Assembly: GCA_958450365.1 (NCBI GenBank)
Contig: CAUEEP010000757.1
Coordinates: 1,483,501 to 1,547,500 of the forward strand
Source of the DNA: Mesorhabditis belari
Lineage: Eukaryota; Nematoda; Chromadorea; Rhabditida; Rhabditidae
Reading direction: 5' to 3'
Length of the DNA stretch: 64,000 nucleotides
Part shown: piece by piece, positions 22,401-35,500 of the stretch
Layout of the letters: every line of letters begins with the position of its first letter
Numbering within the stretch: the first letter of the stretch is position 1
Translations under genes and position numbers: made by a program
The notes under the pieces: model-generated
What the model was told of the DNA's origin: nothing
Database searches by the model: none
What the model saw: the letters and a program-made list of their open reading frames with translations, nothing else

Positions 22401-25400
22401 AGGGAAATTACATTTACATTTATCCTGTTTTAGACACAAGCAAAAATTTGAAAGTACCGGTTGGAGTAGCTTATTTATAGTCTCTTAATCATAGGATACT
22501 TGATTACCAGTTTAAAGTCAGTTAAACTCAAAGTTTGGCCTTGATTTACCCTGTCTGTTGGAGTGAGAAGATCCCTCGATCGATTAAGTCGATTCTTGCT
22601 CATCTGATTCGCGTTGTGCTTCAAGAAACGCGTCAACTTCACGTTGAAAATCGAGAGAACGATCAATGGGATCACGTAGAGAAAAGCGGCTTGCATCACT
22701 GACATCACTAACTGAAAGGAAAAGTTTAACGTAATGTTTACTAGTAGGTTTTTAATTGTTTCGTTCATTCAAACCTGTAGATCATTCCTTGACCCCGATG
22801 TGATTTGACACTGTTTCCATCCGTACGATCTCATCGTCACATTCGAGTCTTGTAACACTTCGAACACATTTAGATCCTGAATTCCCATCTTTCCCTGTTA
22901 TTTTCAAAATCGATTCTCAACAGAATTATCAAAGAGTAGGAGTCTTTCCCCTTTCATTAAATTTGAGTTGAACCCTCATTTCTATCATCATTTTTTTTGC
23001 ATCCCCCACACAGAGATAAATATTCAACGAATAATTGGATATCAAGAAAAAAAGGAAAAGAAAGAAAATGAGACTCACCTTGAACACAAAAAGCATCGTC
23101 GTATCATAAGAGACGAGCAGGGGAAGTGAGAGAATGAATGAGACAATCCAGATGAGAATCGATAGCCAAGCAGCACGAATTAGATGACGACGAGATGAAG
23201 ACATCAGTGAGAGACGCTTCACTGAGTAGTACCTGGAAAGATTGAGGAATTGTTGAGGTTATGTTTTTTTAAAGTTTGCCAATTTCAATCCTACATACAA
23301 GTAAAGTCAAAACTTTCACATTGTGCAGAACATTTGCTAACAGAACCTGTCAATGGCCATCACTGAAATGGTGAGTGTCGAGCAATAGACATTCATTCCC
23401 GGCAGAACATTTGCCAATTTACAGAATATGCTTGAATATGGGAACTCGAATTCGATTGATGGAAGCCATAGGAAGGGAATATTTGTCACAGCTAGAACCA
23501 AATTCGACAATGCCAAGTTCAAGATGAGTACATTTCGATTCGTTCGCATCGATTTCTTTCGGCAAATCACGTAGATTACCTAGAAAAATATTAACTTTTC
23601 AATTAGTTCTAGATTTTTCTTTTTCTTTTTCTTATATCTATTTCTTTCATTCACAGTCTTTTAGCTTTTTCAGGAATTGTTTGTTTCAAAAATCGTCTAT
23701 AGTTGCTTCGACTTTGCACCTCAAAGCACAAGATTTTTTAACTCTCAAACTCAAGAGTGGAAAAAGAATTGAGAATTCTCGTTCCGGCTAGAATTGCAGA
23801 AAAGGAGAAAAAAATTTTCATTTAGCCGCATCTTCGGCATCATTTTGAAGAGAATGAGACAAAGAAAGCAATGGGATTTCCCCCGTTTTCATGAACGATA
23901 TGGGAAATGACCTCTTCCTTGTTGTGTGGTCAAGAGTTTTTCTATCATTTGATGACATCATTGTTTTGGCTCATTTAAAATGTTATCTTAATCAAATTTT
24001 GACTCAATTTCTTCCCTGTTAAAGCTACAAAGTTTGACTTTTGATAAAGACTGATCTTAGGACTAAATTTAACTATGTGTATCTATGGTTTAAAGGCCTA
24101 GACTTAAGGCCTAGACCTGAGGCCTAGACTTAAGGCCTAGACTTGAGGCCTAGACTTAAGGCCTAGACTTAAGGCCTAAAGGAACCTGAAGGACCAGCCA
24201 AAGTTTGCATTTGCTAAATTCCTTCAGGAATTTAGCAAATGCAACTTTGCAGTTCACTTGACAGACAAATTCACATTAAGTACACTTTGCATTGCCAAAA
24301 AGCTCAATGTTTTCCGACATAGTTTAAAGAAATTTTGAATCTCAGAATTAAGAGCTTTTGCGATCTGTCCCTTATTTTCTTAGCAAATTAGACCAATCCA
24401 AATCAACTTCCGTGAAAAATATTTACTTTAACAACTCGAAACTTTCCCTTCACCTTTAGCCTAACAAATCACCAAGCCAATAAGGCAATTTTCCCTCGAA
24501 TCGCCAATTCTCAATCAAAACAAACACGACGATTTTCTCCACTTGCAAATCCCTTTCCCAATTAGACCCTAAAACATCCTATTCTCTCAATTTTCTTTCT
24601 ACTACGGATATTTTCCAGAAATTCTTTTTCCCTTTTCTTAGAAGAGTCACAAATGATTACTCTCAAAAGTCAGTGTACATCAAAAAGTCTCGGATTGCTT
24701 AGAGAGAAAAAAAGAAAAAAAAAAGCATAGTTCATTCATTTGTTGAACGAACATCGAAAAACATAGTGTTTTCTCAGCGGTAATTTTATAAAAACACAAT
24801 TTTTATGACTTTTCTGAGTTATAAAAGCGTTCATGTGAGGCCAAATGGATAAAATTGCGGATGAAAAATGACTAAATAAACTAAAAGTCATTGTTATGAG
24901 GGTTTTTCTCGAGAAAGGAGTGAATCAGCAAAATCAGTTATTCAGCTTAAAGTTTTTGAAAGTTTAATGAAGCTTTATGAAGCTAACAAAGCAATCTTCG
25001 ATACATTTTGATCGAGTGGTTGTCTAACATTCCAAAGATCAAGAGTTCGATCCCGGTTGGGAAATGGAGCTCTACAAGTTTACAATTTATTTAAGCTTTT
25101 CCATTATTTCTAAAGTCTAAAACTTGACTCAAACTTCCTTGTCCTTTAAAAAACGGATAATTTTTTACACCTGGAGCTCTAAAATTAGGAACTCTAGGTA
25201 AAATTCGGAAAAGTTCAAATCTATTTCTAAATAGAGATCGGCCAAAAATAGTGTAATAGCTTTTTTTTTGTTTATTTTTCACAACGCATGAACTTTCCCT
25301 GTTCAATTTCCAAATTCAGAGTCCATTTTTGAAATCATTCTCTTTCTAATAATGATTCAATCAAATTTTTTTTGTTGTCATGTGATTGTCTCTCTTTTTT

Positions 25401-28400
25401 GAGCCGATCCAATGAAATTTGTACTCAGGGATTAGTTTTTATCGTTTTTCTTCTTTTTTTCGGAAACGAAACAAAGAATTCGGAGTTCCTGGAATTTAGA
25501 ATCAAGTGAATGAGAGAATTGAGAAGAAATCATCAATCGTGTAGTTTACTTTTCACTTTTTCTTATGCTCAAAAAGGTGAGGGTGGTAAACAATCGGCTT
25601 AATAATTGTGTACTAAACTTGGTGGATCTTATCAGATTATTTAGCTTATTTGCGGGACGAATAGCCACCTAAAAGAAAACTTTGCAATAATCCCCTTAAA
25701 TTGTTGATTGAAAATGAAAATGGAGTACTAGACTAGGTGGAACAATTGGAATTTGAATGGGGATGTGTTCTGGAACAAATTTGGATAGGTTTTTGGTACA
25801 TTTTTTGGTACAGTAACACCAATATTCTTGTTCTTACCAGATTTAGCTATTTGTTACACCATTTTAGATGCTATTTTAATAGTTTCACTCCTTTTAAGAC
25901 CCTAACTCAACACCAAATTTTCTGCAAATTCTAATCCACATGACTCCTTTCCAAAACTCACTTTGTAAAAGCCCAAAAACCGGCTGTTTCTAATTTAAAA
26001 TGTGCAAAAAAGAGGCGATGAGAGTCGCCCACTCAAATATTAACACAAGAAAAGGAAACGAAGAAGAAGAAAGAGCTATTTTCGTTTTTTTGTGAACATT
26101 TTTGTGAATAAACAAGGTACTTAACAAAGTTTGCAACTTTTTAGAAGATTTTTTTTGAAATCAACTCACCAATCCATTACCGATAACGGCTAGGATCGAG
26201 ATGATGATGTAGATCGTTGTGTAGGTGACCGCCTCCAATTGGCTGTACCGGCGAAGGGATCGTTTCAACTCATCGAAAATCTCCTGAAGAGAAAATTTGT
26301 TGTTGATAAGGACAGCTTGTCCCACTTTGCACAGTCTGTACGCTGGTTAGATTTGTGCTACTGACGAAAATCCTGTGATAACTGTGAACGTATCTTGTAC
26401 TTTGTGCTTTCCCAAACATAGCCCCAACACCTTAACCAATAAATTAAAGTTTGAGGTGACCCAGAAAGGATGCGTTTACGCAAAGACTGTATCTCGTACT
26501 TTGTGCTTTCCCAAACACTGTCTCTCTGACTTTTTCTGTTAATAGCAGTAAATTAAGATGCACCAGAAAGTATGCGTTTGCTGAAGTACAAAATTTGATT
26601 CACATTTAGAATTGGATGTTTCCTCTGTTAGCGAAAAATAGAGGACAAGGTTTGACTGAGGTTTTTTAAAACTTATTCACTAACTCCAACTGATTAAGTC
26701 AACATTTGTTTCTTGATTTCTATAGCTAAATTTCTTTTGCCTTCTGATTAACTAAGACTTTTTAAAGAGCTTATTGCTTTTAAAGATTTAAAGGATTTAA
26801 AGATTATTGCTAAATGAATATCTCTATTTAAGTTTTTGAGACAAATTCATTCATGTTTCCAAAAAAGATAAAAACTCAGAGTCACCCCCGAACAAAACAC
26901 CCTGATTCACAGAAGATAATCACATGTTTTTCATTCCAAAATCTATCAAAACTTTCTAATTTGATTAAACCCTTCAAAAACAGTCAATTTTTGAAAGTAG
27001 ATGAGACGAGTTTTGGTCGATTCTTCATTTTATCCCATATAAAGCCGATTATCTCAATTCACTGACGGGAAAAGTTTCATTCATCAAAAAGAGACAAACA
27101 GATTTATTAAACATAAAAAATTAATCGCTTTTTAGATAAAACTACAAATCCAGCTTTAATTTTTAGATCTTAGTTGATTTCAGTCAATTTTTTTTGGAAT
27201 TTTTAAAGAAATCTATAATTCTGGATTTATCCCTCTAAGAAATCCATCAAAATTTTCACCCAATATCTCAAGAAATTTGAAAATTTCAATCTTATTTGAA
27301 CACAAGCCCCATTTTTTTGGTTAATTAAGAAATTTGTGCAAGAATTGAATGCGGGTGACATCTCGAGATGTCAACCACAGAAAATTGACCCCTTCAATTG
27401 GAAAAAGGAAAAGAAAGTAATGGAAAATATTTGTTTTTCATGAATTGAGCAACGAAATGAACGCTTAACTGGTTTGGTCAGTTAAAAGTTCATTTTTTTC
27501 AGGAAAATCTTAACAGAGATCGATTGGTTTAGATGCCCAAGCGGTTAATAGAGCTTTATGAATTCAAAATTGTATTCTAAACAGCTTGGGGTAGAATTTG
27601 ATTACAAACTGATTGATCAGCTGGTTCAATTACCCAATTTTACAGTATTACCCCTTTGATCTTTTTGAATCTAAACTAAAAGAGCTGGTTCAAAAGGGAA
27701 AATCAAATCAATCAATCAATCAAAGTTATTTGTCCCATAGCTTTTAAAACTTTTCGATTCCTGTCAGAGCTATCAAATAGTTTGTCTTTTAGTCATTCTG
27801 TCAATCAGTCAATCAGTCTGTTTGAAGCTGTTTATGATAGGAAAGTTACTGAAATCTAGGCTCATCTTGGTTTAATTACCCAACCATTCACTTTGGCTAT
27901 GATACTCTGATGTTAAACAAAACAAACTAATGACAAAGATTCCTTAAAAGTTTAGTTAATTCTCTTTTTTTGTTTGATTTCTTTTCCAATCTTACAAAGT
28001 TGCGGAATTTTAGTTCAGTCGTTCCCCCTTCCGCCCTCAAACAAATTCGATTTCCTCAATGGTGAATTCAGATTGAGAATGGGAAAAGGGGGAAGTTGGG
28101 GTTAGACTTTTTGAGGAAATTCTAGGAATTTCAAATTTATTCTTCACTTGACTTGTGACTTTATGGGATTTAGCGAAAAAAATGCGTGAATTGCTTTTAG
28201 ATCAGAAGTTACTTTAAATGGTTTTAAAAGGCGGTTATGGATTGAAGCTGTTTATGATAGGAAAGTTACTGAAATCTAGGCTGATCTTAGTTTAATTACC
28301 CAACCATTCACTTTGGCTATGATACTCTGATGTTAAAGTTAAACAAAACAAACTAATGACAAAGATTCCATAAAAGTTTAGTTAAATGAATATATTTGCT

Positions 28401-28514
28401 GTAAAAACTCACTGTCAAGCAGCTGTGACTGAAAGGAGCCGTCCTGTAGTGTGAATCATTTGGTGAGACATGTCTCGGGCAATATTTATCAATGTCACCA
28501 ATCTCCATTATCAT
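19453..28514 (-). CDS. Neuropeptide Y/NPR-type G protein-coupled receptor
   Basis: A plasma-membrane peptide receptor assembled from 12 minus-strand exons, all in phase, 538 residues: 28514–28413, 26283–26170, 23579–23347, 23232–23079, 22894–22775, 22711–22550, 22044–21835, 21789–21701, 21385–21248, 20451–20434, 20015–19899 and 19612–19453. TM1 spans exons 2–3. TM2 has [10 protein letters not shown], with Asn at the usual sodium-site Asp. C125 (TM3) and C230 (loop 2) form the expected disulfide. DRYYSVK (149–155) is the form typical of nematode and insect NPY-like receptors. TM6 carries LWLPF and TM7 NPFLY (390–394). The tail is Ser/Arg-rich. The start is the first ATG after a TTTTAG acceptor at 28518, so a non-coding or trans-spliced leader is likely. 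The 18-base exon 10 is inferred from phase and a strong GTGAGT donor, and is the least certain. Class A/NPR assignment is firm; the exact paralogue is not known. Confidence 0.9.
19733..19774. repeat. Perfect 19-bp stem, 4-base loop
   Basis: CAAGAAGCATGCCACTTGG (19733–19751), loop ATAG, then its exact complement to 19774. It lies in the last intron of the NPR receptor gene. It is too short and tight-looped for an ordinary pre-miRNA. The arms do not extend. Confidence 0.9.
20452..21247. other. NPR gene intron 9, no feature seen
   Basis: AT-rich intron between exons 9 and 10 of the receptor gene. I find no repeat or RNA gene. Confidence 0.5.
24085..24180. repeat. 13-bp tandem repeat, about 7 units
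   Basis: The unit TTAAGGCCTAGAC (with CTGA or TTGA variants) repeats about seven times in intron 3 of the NPR receptor gene. Each unit contains the AGGCCT palindrome, so the array can fold on itself. Confidence 0.9.
24204..24248. repeat. Short hairpin beside the 13-bp array
   Basis: GCATTTGCTAAATTCCTT and its mirror AATTTAGCAAATGC form a stem of about 15 bp with a short loop, 25 bp after the tandem array in the same intron. Confidence 0.8.
25010..25075 (+). other. tRNA-like pseudogene fragment
   Basis: TGATCGAGTGGTTGTCTAAC resembles an A box and GAGTTCGATCCCGG a B box at normal spacing. Acceptor, anticodon and T stems do not pair, so it is not a working tRNA. It lies in intron 2 of the NPR receptor gene, antisense to it. 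Confidence 0.4.
26389..26580. repeat. Two-unit tandem duplication, ~98 bp
   Basis: TACTTTGTGCTTTCCCAAAC followed by CCAGAAAG-TGCGTTT occurs at 26396–26478 and, diverged, at 26497–26580. It is in intron 1 of the NPR receptor gene, close to exon 2. Confidence 0.8.
27816..28388. repeat. Direct repeat pair, ~140 bp, 429 bp apart
   Basis: TGAAGCTGTTTATGATAGG starts a ~140-bp block at about 27820 that recurs at about 28247 with a handful of changes and one short insertion (AAAGTT duplicated). Both contain GTTTAATTACCCAA, and the first has the full GGTTTAATTACCCAA that begins nematode SL1 leader RNA. The second copy ends 25 bases from the first coding exon of the NPR receptor gene, so it lies in its first intron. 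Confidence 0.9.
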
Positions 28515-31396
28515 AGGCTAAAATGAATTTTTCAGAAAAATCAGGTATGTGCTTTGTAGCTAATAATTGATTTTACAGGTGTTCTGAAATCAAATAGACC
28601 GAAAGTGGCATCAGAGATTTGAAAAGAGAAAAATGTTTAGGGTATGTACGGAGCCTGTTGGCTGTTGGCTTAGAAAAGTTATAAAAATCCTTAAAAACTT
28701 AGCTAAAAATATAGAATTGGATGTAGAGTTTTTCCAAAAGTTTTCCAAATTTTCTAACAAATCCCCAAAGCCAAACCTTTGAACATCCATCTCACAAAAA
28801 AAAAATCCAGTTTTTTTTCAATTGTAAAATGCTTTTTGATCAATAAAAAGCAATATTCGACTTTTTGACAGAGACTTCAGGTGAATTTGTATAGAATTCT
28901 GAGAATGGGAGAGATACTGCGTGGAAACGGTCGGTTTGGGCTCTTTTCTCTTTGAAGAGGCCTTGGATTCATCCCAGTTTCCCCCAAAGCCCCGCCCATT
29001 CCATTTTTTTTCTTTTTCCATTGAACATCATTATTCGAGTTCATTGCTAGAACTTTTTACAATAAAAAAACTCTTTCATAGAAAAATGTAATTACGATCA
29101 GTGGTCGGGCTCAATGCGTTTCTCGTTCTACTTTTTTGAGTCGTCTTAAAGTTGAGAGCAATTCACCAAGCTCTGAGATAACCAAGTTGACCACTTAATT
29201 CCGAATCTCATTGATTCACTAGGCAAAATAAGATCAAAATAAATACTAGGTCCGGCTTAGCTCAAACAGAACTGGTTTCTAATCAAATCAAAAACTAAAA
29301 CGGATTTTGGTCTTATTCTGCTTGCCGGTTTGGTAAAACCGATTTTACCAAGCCAATATCAAGCAGTGCTTGGTATTGGTTTGGTCAAATCGGTTTTGCA
29401 ACACAATAAAAGCAGTGAATTTACAATTTTCCAATTAATAGCTAAATACGCAATCAAAGACAGTTCGAATTCCAATGATCATTCTGAGAAAGCGACAGGT
29501 TTGCTCGACAGGTTTGCTCATTAGTAGTTTGGGAGTTTGTCAAAAAATGCAAGACTTACTCCTGCAAGCTAGATTCAAATAGAAAAAAACTGATTGGGAA
29601 TTGCCGTTGAAATGAATCAGTATTTAAGTTTCGAAATTTTTTAGATTCATCTTTTTCTCTTCACTCTACCCACTCCTTCCCCTTTTTCTTTTCCCTTTTT
29701 GACACTTGACTGAATATCATTATTTAGCTTCATTATTGAGGAATTCCCTTTCTTTTTATGTAGATATTTTTAACTCAAGAAATAGGGTGATGTAATGTTT
29801 TCACATAAGTAAATCGAGAAAGCGAAAAAAGAAGCGAAAAATGAGACTTGTTTTGAAAAGGGGAAATTTATAAAAGAATTTTGTGGAACAACAAATAATT
29901 TGAAGTTGGCAAGATGGCAAGAATGGTGGAACGGAAGGGAAAACAATAATTAGGGGAGGATTTTTGGCGAGTGTCTGGGATTCTAGAGTACACAAAGAAA
30001 ATGGTGGGTGGAGAGGAATTGATTTTTGAATCTTCTATGCAAAATGCAAATTTGAATCTAGTTTTCAACCTTAACTTGTCAGTTTTTTGATTTTTGACAA
30101 GAACAAAACGCTCGTCTATTCAAAAAGACTTGAAACTTGTGAGAATTTTGTGAGAAAAACTCCATTTTGAACTCAAATTTAACTGATAACATTTCCTTAT
30201 CACATTAGCAAACAAAGTTATCAAATTTATCAATGAAGAAAGAAAAAAAGGCAAATGTATTTTGAATAAGAATAGCATCAAGTGAATGAATGTTTCCAAT
30301 TGTTGGCGTAATTTGATCAATTTGCAAATCAAATCTTCGATAGAACTTTATAATAGCTGAGATTTGAAAGGTAATTGCGAGAGAACTTGGATGTTTTATT
30401 CAGTCAAAAACTCAAGACTGGAAACTTAAAATTTCAAAGGTTCTGTGGTTCTAAAGTTTCTAAATATTCTAGAAAACAAGAACCGAATGAGTCAAGCAAT
30501 TTGAAGCTTTTAAAACCCGTAAAACGAATAGAATGCCATTTTGTCCATCCAGAATAAACTTGTAAATGCTTGCAAGCAAAAATATTTTTGGATCTGAGAT
30601 GTTCATCAGACGCTTGACCATTCTTTTCTTTCTCAAGATCAAAGATGGATGTTGATGCATTGGAGAGGAGAAGGCACTTATCGCTGGAGATCCCTCATGC
30701 TTCCCTTCTTCCATCTCCCAATCTCCCCCTCCTTAACGTTCTCTTCATTTATCCCTTGGGGATCCCTCTAGAAGTCATTTCTCTAAAACTTTTTGCAATA
30801 CCCAGATCAGCTTGAGTAATCGGATAAATAGCTGCGTTTTATCTTTTTGGGTGCAATGCTACATTCCAATCTTTCACAGATGTTTAAGAATAAATAGAAA
30901 TTGTCCGAAAGATAAGGATTGTTCTAGTTCTATGTAAAAAGAAGCAATATGATTCTTACAAGAGTGTCCAATCGGGCCCTAACAATAGGCAGGCAATGCC
31001 AGGCATAGCTAAAGTCAGGCTTGGCTTCTGGTGGGAACAGGTACTGCAGCAAGACCAAGCCAGGTGAAGTTAAACACAGTCAGAAATCAGTGTAACATGC
31101 AAAAACCCTGCTTACTTTAGAATACAATTGTTTTACCGCAAAAATATTTGGCTATGAAAAGTCGAACAGAACAACAATTCGTTAAGAGACAATAAAATCA
31201 AGAATCGAAAATTTCAAAATACTTTTGTTGTTTGTATAAATAGAGAACTTAGTCTGTAACTTGCTGAAAGCCCAACAATTTTCTTACGAAAAAGCACCTG
31301 TCCCGAAATTTCGATCAAGATCTCACAAGTCACAAGTATTAGGTACATGCATAATAAATGCGGATTTCAACATTTTCATAAATTTTCAAATTTCCA
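28515..31396. other. Gene-free stretch upstream of NPR gene
   Basis: About 2.9 kb, which includes the probable 5' region of the receptor gene. No coding exons were recognised. It contains a hairpin at 29334–29398, AT-rich sequence, and a G/C motif cluster at 30985–31075 (CCAGGC, CCAAGCCAGG). Confidence 0.45.
29334..29398. repeat. 65-bp imperfect hairpin
   Basis: AAAACCGATTTTACCAAGCC is mirrored by GGTTTGGTCAAATCGGTTTT, with CCAATATCAAG/CTTGGTATTGG pairing inside. Confidence 0.85.
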
Positions 31397-32034
31397 ATAG
31401 AAACGTGATATCGATGAATGTTATAAACTATTTGAAAGTTGTAAATCTCCTCTACAAAATAGGCTAAAACGTGTTTCAATTGATCGAACGATTGAAGAAA
31501 TTTCGAGGGCGAAATACGAGTGACCAAAAAAGGAATCGAGTCACTTTAGGGACAAGTTTAGTGTGGTCAAAATAGAGTTAGCTTCCCAAAATTGAAGATT
31601 TAAAAAAAAAGGATAACTATATATCAATTCATTAAAAAAGTCTCACGGAAATGTATTTACAGAAATTTAGATAGAGCGTAAGTTCAAAACCCTCAAAATT
31701 ATCAAAAAAACCGGCTTTTTCACAAAAAAGAAAAATTATTGTAAAAACAAAAGTTTTCCCATGAAATGATCCCAACTCTTAATTATTTTGAATGATATTT
31801 GAATCATTTTGAATGAAGGGCGCTCATTTTCCACTATATAGTCAAAACCGAACTCTTGTGAAAGTGGAGTTTTCAAAGAGTGCCTTTTTTGGTCACTCGC
31901 ATTTCGCCCTCGAAATTTCTTCAATCGTTCGATCAATTGAAACACGTTTTAGCCTATTTTGTAGAGGAGATTTACAACTTTCAAATAGTTTATAACATTC
32001 ATCGATTCTAGTTTATAACATCAGGTTTCTATCG
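31397..32034. repeat. 638-bp inverted-repeat element
   Basis: A block with CGATGAATGTTATAAACTAT, CTCCTCTACAAAAT and AAATTTCGAGGGCGAAAT (31412–31530) recurs inverted at about 31884–32006. The outer motif ATAGAAAC lies at 31397, with its complement near 32030. No coding content. Shorter copies of the same arm lie at 32539–32625 (plus) and 35648–35698 (inverted). Confidence 0.85.
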
Positions 32035-32538
32035 TTGGGAATTTATGAAAATGTAGAAATTCGCATTTCTTATGCATGTACCTTAATAATATATTGCTTT
32101 CGTAAAATTTTAGAAAGCAGACAAAATTTTACGATATTTTGACACCAAATATAGTAGCTTTTTGAGAAAAGAGCCGACACTTAAAAAGTAAAACAAAAAA
32201 GCAACGACAAAATCGCCTTTGTCGCCAGAAAAATGTTCATTTCTTCACGTGAGGGCAGGAATTCTTTTGAAATGGGAAAAGCAATTAGAAAAAACCGAGT
32301 GAAACAAGGAATTTGAACGATCGAACATCAACAAGCAATTTTGAAGAGAGAAGAGATTAAGGAAAACAAATCAATCAATTACTTTCAAGTGTTTAATGGT
32401 CTTAACCTGAAAAGTCTTAACTTTCAAGAAATATTGGAAACAATGAGATCTATAGAACAAATGTTACTTATTTTTAAATTTAAATAAATAAGAAAGTTTT
32501 AAAATGATTTTGGGCAGTGCAAATCTAAAAAGTTCCCA

Positions 32539-35500
32539 ACGATAGAAACCTGATATCGATGAATGTTATAAACTATTTGAAAGTTGTAAATCTCCTCTAC
32601 AAAAGGCTAAAACGTGTTTCAAGTGATCATTTTTGTGTTTAAAATAATTCCAAACTAGTTTTAAAAGTTCGGCAATTTTTCTAAAATAGTTAAAAATGAA
32701 AATGAAAATGAATTTATCGTTTGTGACCTTCAAAATTACGCCTTTCAGTAAATACGACTTTTTAGACAAAATACCTATAAGATCAAACCGAAAATTTGCG
32801 CTTACTATGTGTTCCAGTCTGTAATTTTCCAAGAAATGAGCAGAAATCGATCACTTTTTAAGACCAAAGTTTTAAAGTCTTGCTTTCCATTTCTTAGAAA
32901 ACGTGAGTAAAGCTCAGATTGAATCTAAATTGTTAAAAAAATCGTCGATTCGAAAAAATTTACGAAAGGATATAATCAAGGTTTTTTTTTAGTAAAAATG
33001 GCTTCAAATTGTATCAAGAACTTAAGATTTTGAAAAATTTAGACATGTCAAATGAAAGAGAAAACTCGTAAACCATTTGAACTCAATTTTTTTCTATTAA
33101 ATAAATCTTGAGACGAATCTGATGCTTGAGCTTTAGGACAAAAAGTAGACCTTCATCAAAAAAAAAAAAGGAAAATCTTCTCTCAACAATGGAACATCGT
33201 AATTCTTTTCATGTTTCTTGAGTCATAATTCGATTGGGATCAAATTTTTGAGCCAATCTAGACAAAGACAAATCCGGCAAAGAGATTTTGATCGCGTCAA
33301 ATCCCCTTTTTATCTTTTCTTTGTATTCGAGTTTAGAGTGAGTTCACGCCTGAAAAATGAAACCAAATCTACATCGGTAATGAATTTTTCTCTCTTTAAC
33401 CCCTTCATCTCATTAAATTCACCGACAAAACACGTGAGTAGGATGAAAAAGAAAAACTAAATGATAATCGAATAAACTTTTTTTGTTTAATAGACTGAAA
33501 GTGATTTCATTAATGGAATTTATGAAACTTTTAAGAGAAATTGAAACATTTTGCGTGAGTAAGTTGAGCTTAAAGTTCGACTTTTCAAACAAATTCAATT
33601 ATAACTTTTGAGTGATCATGGATTTGAAACTTTTCACGGTAATCACATGAGAACAAAAAAAAAAACGTCAAAGTTGGGGAGAATTTTTGCGTTTTCACAA
33701 CACAAATTGTACAGATTTCCTCAAAAAGTGTGTAATTTTTACATTCTGAGTCAGTTATTACCTTTAGACGATCGATTTTTGACTCATCGAATCGCAACTT
33801 TATCTTTTATAAGATTTTCAAATGTAAAGCATACAAATTTGTCTGAAATAAGTCTGAATTGGTCCAAATTGGTCGGAAATAAGTCCAAGTTGCTTTAAAA
33901 CATTGCCTATCTTTATACGGTTTAAGCTTTAAAAATTCTAAAGCACCGCTTAGTTTCCATAAGTCGTAACTGAGTTTGTCAATGTTACAGTACACAAATT
34001 GTTTCTACTGTAATCGTTGAATTCGCTTGAAGATAGGAAAAGAAGATTATGAACTGATAAAATGGTACAGAGATTTCGATGGGTTCATTTTTTTAGAGAG
34101 CTTATCGAAGCCGGCTTCGGTAAAAGTCATCGAAAGCCAAATCAAGTCAAGCCAGTGAAGTCAAGATTATGAACTGATAAAATGGTACAGAGATTTCGAT
34201 GGGTTCATTTTTTAGAGAGCTTATCCAAGCCGGCTTCGGTAAAAGTCATCGAAAGCCAAATCAAGTCAAGCCAGTTCATCCAAAACACTACAGATATGAA
34301 ATGTGGAATTTAAAAGAAAAATTGTTTATAAGCCAAGCATGAAGAAAACATGAGTTGTATGAAAAGTGTTGACTTGTAAGGAAAAACGTTATTTAACAGA
34401 GATTCGCCAAAAGTGAGCAATTGTGAGCTAAAAAACTGCATTTTTTTAGTCTCTTTCAAGAGCAATGAGAGCTATTTTCAACAAACTGCTTGGCTTTTGT
34501 TTAAAAATTTCAAAAACTCTAAACTTTTTCAAAAAAAACTACTGGATTTTAATGAACAAGCGCAAAAAAAAAACTAGCACGAGTCTCGAAAGCCAATTAA
34601 AAATAATAAATATAACAAGTTGAAAAAAGTTTTTTGAAAGAATAAGCGAATAAAATTAGATTCAAAAGGAATTTTGCATTCTTTTTTGAATCTTTTTAAT
34701 TGGTGATCAAATTTTTTTATAAGATCTCGTCATAATTAACGATTTGAAAGGGTATTTTTGGCAAAAAAGAATTGGCTTTTTGTCTTTTTGACTGCGAAGA
34801 ACGTTGATTCTAACAAATCCGCCTGGAAAAAACTGCTGATTTCTAATTCTTTTTGTATTTTTGGATATAAAAACTACAGTATTTTGCTTTTTAAATCGTT
34901 ACAGGGTTTTTTGAAAGTTGTGAATTTAGTTCCAAAAACTCTCAAAATCTTGAACTTTCCATACTTTTAAGTCGGAAAACACTTGAAATTTGTTTTTATC
35001 CAAAATTCTCATCCAGAAAGTTTACAAAATTTCTTATTTGCTTTCCAAATTCAATTTCTGCAAAAATCCCCACGTGGGGTCTATCAAAAAAAAGCGGATT
35101 TGAGTTTTATCTATTGAAAAAATTTTAGGTAATCCTTTTCGAACGAAAGTCGGAAATTGAGGATAAATGCAATTTTTCTGGAAATGGTCAATTCATTTAG
35201 AGGTCGGCTTTTCACATAAATAGATGAGCTAAAAATGGCTTTAGTGTCACCAAAATTGCGGTTATTTTTGGAGTACTGCAAGTGAAGGAAAAAAAGGAAG
35301 GGATTCTCAAAAATAGCGGAAATAATAGTGTTCTCTGAACAGAAAATGGAGATGGAGGAGAGTTTTTAGCACTTAAGTGACAGGAGAATATGGAGATTTG
35401 AGTTTGAACTTTGTTTTTCTGGACTGTAGCTTATTTGGATGGAAAAACGGTATGGGTATTTGATAGAAGACGTTGCGGAGCTGGATCAGCCGGATTCTTT

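Noticed and set aside
24085..24180. CRISPR-like array
   Set aside because: Units are 13 bp and contiguous, with no spacers, in a eukaryotic intron.
27527..27605. tRNA-Leu/Ser-like segment (GCCCAAGCGGTTAATAG)
   Set aside because: An A-box-like start, but no acceptable B box and no stems.
27860..27900. SL1 RNA gene
   Set aside because: Only the first 15 leader bases match. The donor, Sm site and stem-loops are missing. Kept as an observation only.
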